Below are positions 62,567-64,000 of a stretch of DNA of 64,000 nucleotides, one piece after another. Position 1 is the first letter of the stretch. Every line of letters starts with the position of its first letter. Under the pieces are notes generated by a model. That model worked only from the letters and a program-made list of their open reading frames with translations. It searched no databases and was not told the origin of the DNA. Where the stretch lies: contig NZ_JBELAU010000006.1 in NCBI RefSeq assembly GCF_040253585.1, forward strand, positions 62,001-126,000, in the 5' to 3' direction. A program made the translations under genes and the position numbers. The DNA comes from Emticicia sp040253585 (GTDB taxonomy: Bacteria > Bacteroidota > Bacteroidia > Cytophagales > Spirosomataceae).

Positions 62567-64000
62567 ACAAATTTTTGATAGAAACCATCACACCATTACA
62601 TATTGGTAGTGGACGAACTTTACAAGGTAATACAGAATACCTTTATTTTGACAAATCCAAAACTGTTTCGATAATTGATGAACATAAAGTTTTAAAAATT
62701 ATCGGTGATGAAAATATAGATAGATGGGTTAATATTATTGAAAAGGGCGATAACCTTTTAGATTATTTAATTCAAAGAAGCCCCACAAAATCTATTTCTC
62801 CATCACAAACCGATAAACGTTTACTTAAAGTCAAAGGTAATTCAAATCCAGCATTTGGTAAAAGTGGTATTCGTGAACAATTATTTTCGGGAAATGGTCA
62901 GCCAATTCTCCCTGGTTCTTCCTTAAAAGGAGCTGTAAGAACTGCCATTTTAAACCAAGTCATTTTGAAAAGCCCATCATTTGCTAATCGAATAAATGAC
63001 TTTAAAGAAGTTTATAATGGAAGAGTCAAATATAAAGGTGTTCAATTAGAGAAAAAATATTTTGGTGGAGACCCAAATCATGATGTTTTTCGGTTGCTTA
63101 GAATATGTGATACACATTTTAATCAAACAGAATGTATTTTGGCTGAAACGCTCAACGAAGAAGGTGGTGTTCAGAAAATAAAACAATCTGTACAACAGCA
63201 TATTGAATGTATTCCTGCCAATCAAAGTGCTTTGTGTAGCATACAAATACCTCAAGATTTAATACGCGAAATTGAAAAACGCCCCTCTGAATTAAGTCTA
63301 ATGAAAGGAATTAATTCTATAAAAAGTATTCCAATCATTTTTGCTCAAATTAAAGCTCATTCAAAAAAACATATTGAGCAAGAAATAAAGAAATATGAAT
63401 TATTGAACCTACCACATCAAGCAGACTCTTATGTTGAAATACTAAAAGACATTTATGAAAGTTATCAAAACCTTTCTGAAAATCAATGTATTCTAAGAGT
63501 AGGCTTTGGTACTGGCTATTTAAGTATGACTGGTGGTTGGGCAGAAGAACAATGGAAAAAAATTCCTAATAATGATTATAAAAAAGAAATGAACGACTTG
63601 GCTACTGCGGTTCGTAAAAATGATAGATATAATGGAATGGCTTTACCTAAGTCTCGAAAAATAGTATTGGGAGGTATTCCTTTGGGTTTTTTGAAATTAA
63701 CCCTTTTTACCGCTGACGAAGCTACTCAATGGGAGGAAAAAATCAAACTCCAAGCTATCAAAGACGAAGCAAAACGCCTAAAAGATGAACAAGAAGCCAA
63801 CGAACAAGCCGAACTAAAAGCCACAGAAGCAGCTATTGCGGAAGCAGAACGAATTGAAAAGGAAAGGTTTGCTGCCGAAGAAGCCAGTAAACCTGAGATG
63901 TTTGAAGGGAAAATAAAAAAAGGTGATATTATAGATGCAGAAGTAGTAAAAGTTGAAGGTGGTAAAACTGCTACATTAAAATTTTATGCAGCAGGGCAAG
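62563..64000 (+). CDS. csm5: Type III-A CRISPR RAMP Csm5 with C-terminal extension, 3'-truncated
   Basis: Begins at the ATG overlapping the csm4 stop and is open to the last base, 479 complete codons. Residues 1-385 are a Csm5 RAMP (ITPLHIGSGR at the start, ILPGSSLKGAVRTAIL at 115-130, glycine-rich VGFGTGYLSMTGGW at 313-326). The frame then continues into a long charged helix (about 390-445) and a beta-rich segment from 448 (EGKIKKGDIIDAEVVKVEGG) that looks like the start of an OB/S1-type fold. Csm5 proteins usually end near the RAMP region. The extension goes on beyond the window. Confidence 0.9.
   Translation, partial: MNKFLIETITPLHIGSGRTLQGNTEYLYFDKSKTVSIIDEHKVLKIIGDENIDRWVNIIEKGDNLLDYLIQRSPTKSISPSQTDKRLLKVKGNSNPAFGKSGIREQLFSGNGQPILPGSSLKGAVRTAILNQVILKSPSFANRINDFKEVYNGRVKYKGVQLEKKYFGGDPNHDVFRLLRICDTHFNQTECILAETLNEEGGVQKIKQSVQQHIECIPANQSALCSIQIPQDLIREIEKRPSELSLMKGINSIKSIPIIFAQIKAHSKKHIEQEIKKYELLNLPHQADSYVEILKDIYESYQNLSENQCILRVGFGTGYLSMTGGWAEEQWKKIPNNDYKKEMNDLATAVRKNDRYNGMALPKSRKIVLGGIPLGFLKLTLFTADEATQWEEKIKLQAIKDEAKRLKDEQEANEQAELKATEAAIAEAERIEKERFAAEEASKPEMFEGKIKKGDIIDAEVVKVEGGKTATLKFYAAGQ

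Larger units (their letters stand above)
47937..64000 (+). mobile_element. Integrative mobilizable element, right end not in window
   Basis: Starts after tRNA-Asp and carries integrase, excisionase-like, replication (VirE-N/primase/helicase), ParA-like, MobC-like and relaxase genes, all on the plus strand. It also has iteron-like and oriT-like DNA. No conjugation (tra/type IV) genes are seen, so it would be mobilised by another element. The type III-A cas operon follows the relaxase without a visible boundary. Whether the cas genes belong to the element cannot be settled here. Confidence 0.7.

Overview
The window comes from a low-GC Bacteroidota chromosome, most likely of the order Cytophagales; I cannot fix the genus. 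Supporting signs are a type IX secretion sorting domain, a TonB-dependent receptor with an N-terminal carboxypeptidase-like regulatory domain, M56/TonB/BlaI clusters, LytTR and CRP/FNR-type regulators, weak Shine-Dalgarno sequences, and promoters of the Bacteroidota TTTG-N18-21-TAnnTTTG type.

Positions 1-47940 are ordinary chromosome. In order: a spermidine-synthase-like/FAD-oxidoreductase/membrane-protein cluster (1-3774). Then a patch with three CRP/FNR-family regulators beside small membrane proteins and lipoproteins (3987-10343), including two identically spaced FNR-box promoters. Next come katG, a stand-alone LytTR protein, a class A penicillin-binding protein, and an ABC exporter pair. 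A run of minus-strand genes (18975-24161) holds an M56-TonB fusion, a hydrolase, a small TonB protein, an M56 peptidase and BlaI, whose promoter carries two phased dyads. A di-haem cytochrome follows, then the gluconeogenic genes pckA and fbp, a desaturase, a peptide transporter, PASTA, T9SS-cargo and rhodanese proteins, nuoA-nuoB, an oxidoreductase, a TonB receptor, a fused 3-oxoacid CoA-transferase, and housekeeping genes (TPR, zinc ribbon, Nif3-like, DUF1080, DinB). It ends with two tandem tRNA-Asp genes.

Immediately after the second tRNA-Asp the content changes to an integrative mobilizable element (about 47940 to at least 56952). It encodes a tyrosine integrase, an unknown protein, an excisionase-like HTH protein, a VirE-N/PriCT/helicase replication protein, a ParA-like ATPase with two unknown partners, a MobC-like protein and a MOB relaxase. 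Two non-coding blocks look functional. One is an iteron-like cluster of eleven GTGGCA/TGCCAC hexamers (53397-53611). The other is an oriT-like block of six phased decamers plus two inverted repeats just before mobC (55251-55399).

Directly behind the relaxase, on the same strand, lies a type III-A CRISPR effector operon: cas6, cas10/csm1, csm2, csm3, csm4 and csm5 (57082-64000). csm5 runs off the window and carries an unusual charged helix and an apparent OB-like segment after its RAMP region. No CRISPR array, cas1/cas2 or Csm6-type effector is visible. The simplest reading is that the type III-A system is cargo of, or sits at the boundary of, the tRNA-Asp-integrated element. The right end of the element is outside the window, so this stays an inference.
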